Notes under the pieces: model-generated
What the model was told of the DNA's origin: nothing
Databases searched by the model: none
The model's input: the letters and a program-made list of their open reading frames with translations, nothing else
Part shown: positions 63,712 through 64,000 of the stretch, piece by piece
Layout of the letters: the number at the start of each line of letters is the position of its first letter
Numbering within the stretch: the stretch's first letter is position 1
Translations under genes and position numbers: made by a program
NCBI GenBank assembly: GCA_026745465.1
Contig: JACYXH010000236.1
Span: 53,501-117,500, forward strand
DNA length: 64,000 nucleotides
Direction of reading: 5' to 3'
DNA from: Lota lota
Taxonomy: Eukaryota; Chordata; Actinopteri; Gadiformes; Lotidae

Positions 63712-64000
63712 GTAGAAAGCACATGAAATAGGCATGCTCGCATTCCTTTGATTGGTGAGATCCCATGGTTCCTTGATGTGATAAAGTCCAGTACGGCCTT
63801 GCAAAAAAAAGGATTTAGGACAAGTCTACCCTTAAAGAACTAAACCACACATTCCATCTTTATTGACTAACAGCAAATCAATTCGGATGAAGTATGAGAA
63901 CGTTTGGGGGATTTATAGTGTTCTGAGTAGTGACTGAAAATCGTTGGCATCGTCGCCGGTGAGGGCTCCTATCCAGAACAGAATGTGTTGTCATTTAATC

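Overview
The window is vertebrate nuclear DNA, most likely from a ray-finned fish. Genes are split into many short exons with GT..AG introns, the proteins match vertebrate families closely, and the non-coding DNA is crowded with very long (CA)n/(GT)n arrays, homopolymer C/G runs, small tRNA-derived SINEs and short inverted-repeat (MITE-like) elements. Such a dinucleotide repeat load is typical of teleosts and fits a cod-like (gadiform) genome well; the lineage is inference.

Layout. (1) 238-35122, plus strand: the 3' two-thirds of mpdz (MUPP1). I place 36 coding exons, encoding the linker after PDZ3 and then PDZ4 to PDZ13, ending in a TAG at 35120-35122. Exon phases agree along the whole chain except at one exon (23951-24026, second half of PDZ9), which is one base too long for its reading frame. 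(2) 36.1-53.1 kb: about 17 kb of intergenic DNA with microsatellites, a SINE, one promoter-like GC-rich patch and some AT-rich stretches that look like conserved non-coding DNA, but no gene I can support. (3) 53236-56226, minus strand: lurap1l, two coding exons, 200 residues, complete. (4) 57923-61994, minus strand: tyrp1, seven coding exons, 521 residues, complete, with all six metal-binding histidines. (5) 63363-63711, plus strand: the first two coding exons of a gene I do not recognise, divergent from tyrp1 and running off the window.

The order tyrp1 - lurap1l - mpdz, with tyrp1 and lurap1l in tandem and mpdz convergent on them, is the same as on human 9p23, which supports calling the PDZ gene mpdz and not its paralogue patj. 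The genes do not form one pathway: mpdz is a junctional/synaptic scaffold, lurap1l a small adaptor, tyrp1 a melanosomal enzyme.

The most interesting signals are in how mpdz must be spliced. At least five exons have a (TG)n array where the polypyrimidine tract should be. One intron (33540-34168) starts with (CA)n and ends with (TG)n, so its two ends are perfectly complementary. Two exons, including the terminal one with the stop codon, lie between complementary TG and CA arrays. Coordinates were worked out by hand from splice consensus, phase and remembered vertebrate protein sequences; no search was run.
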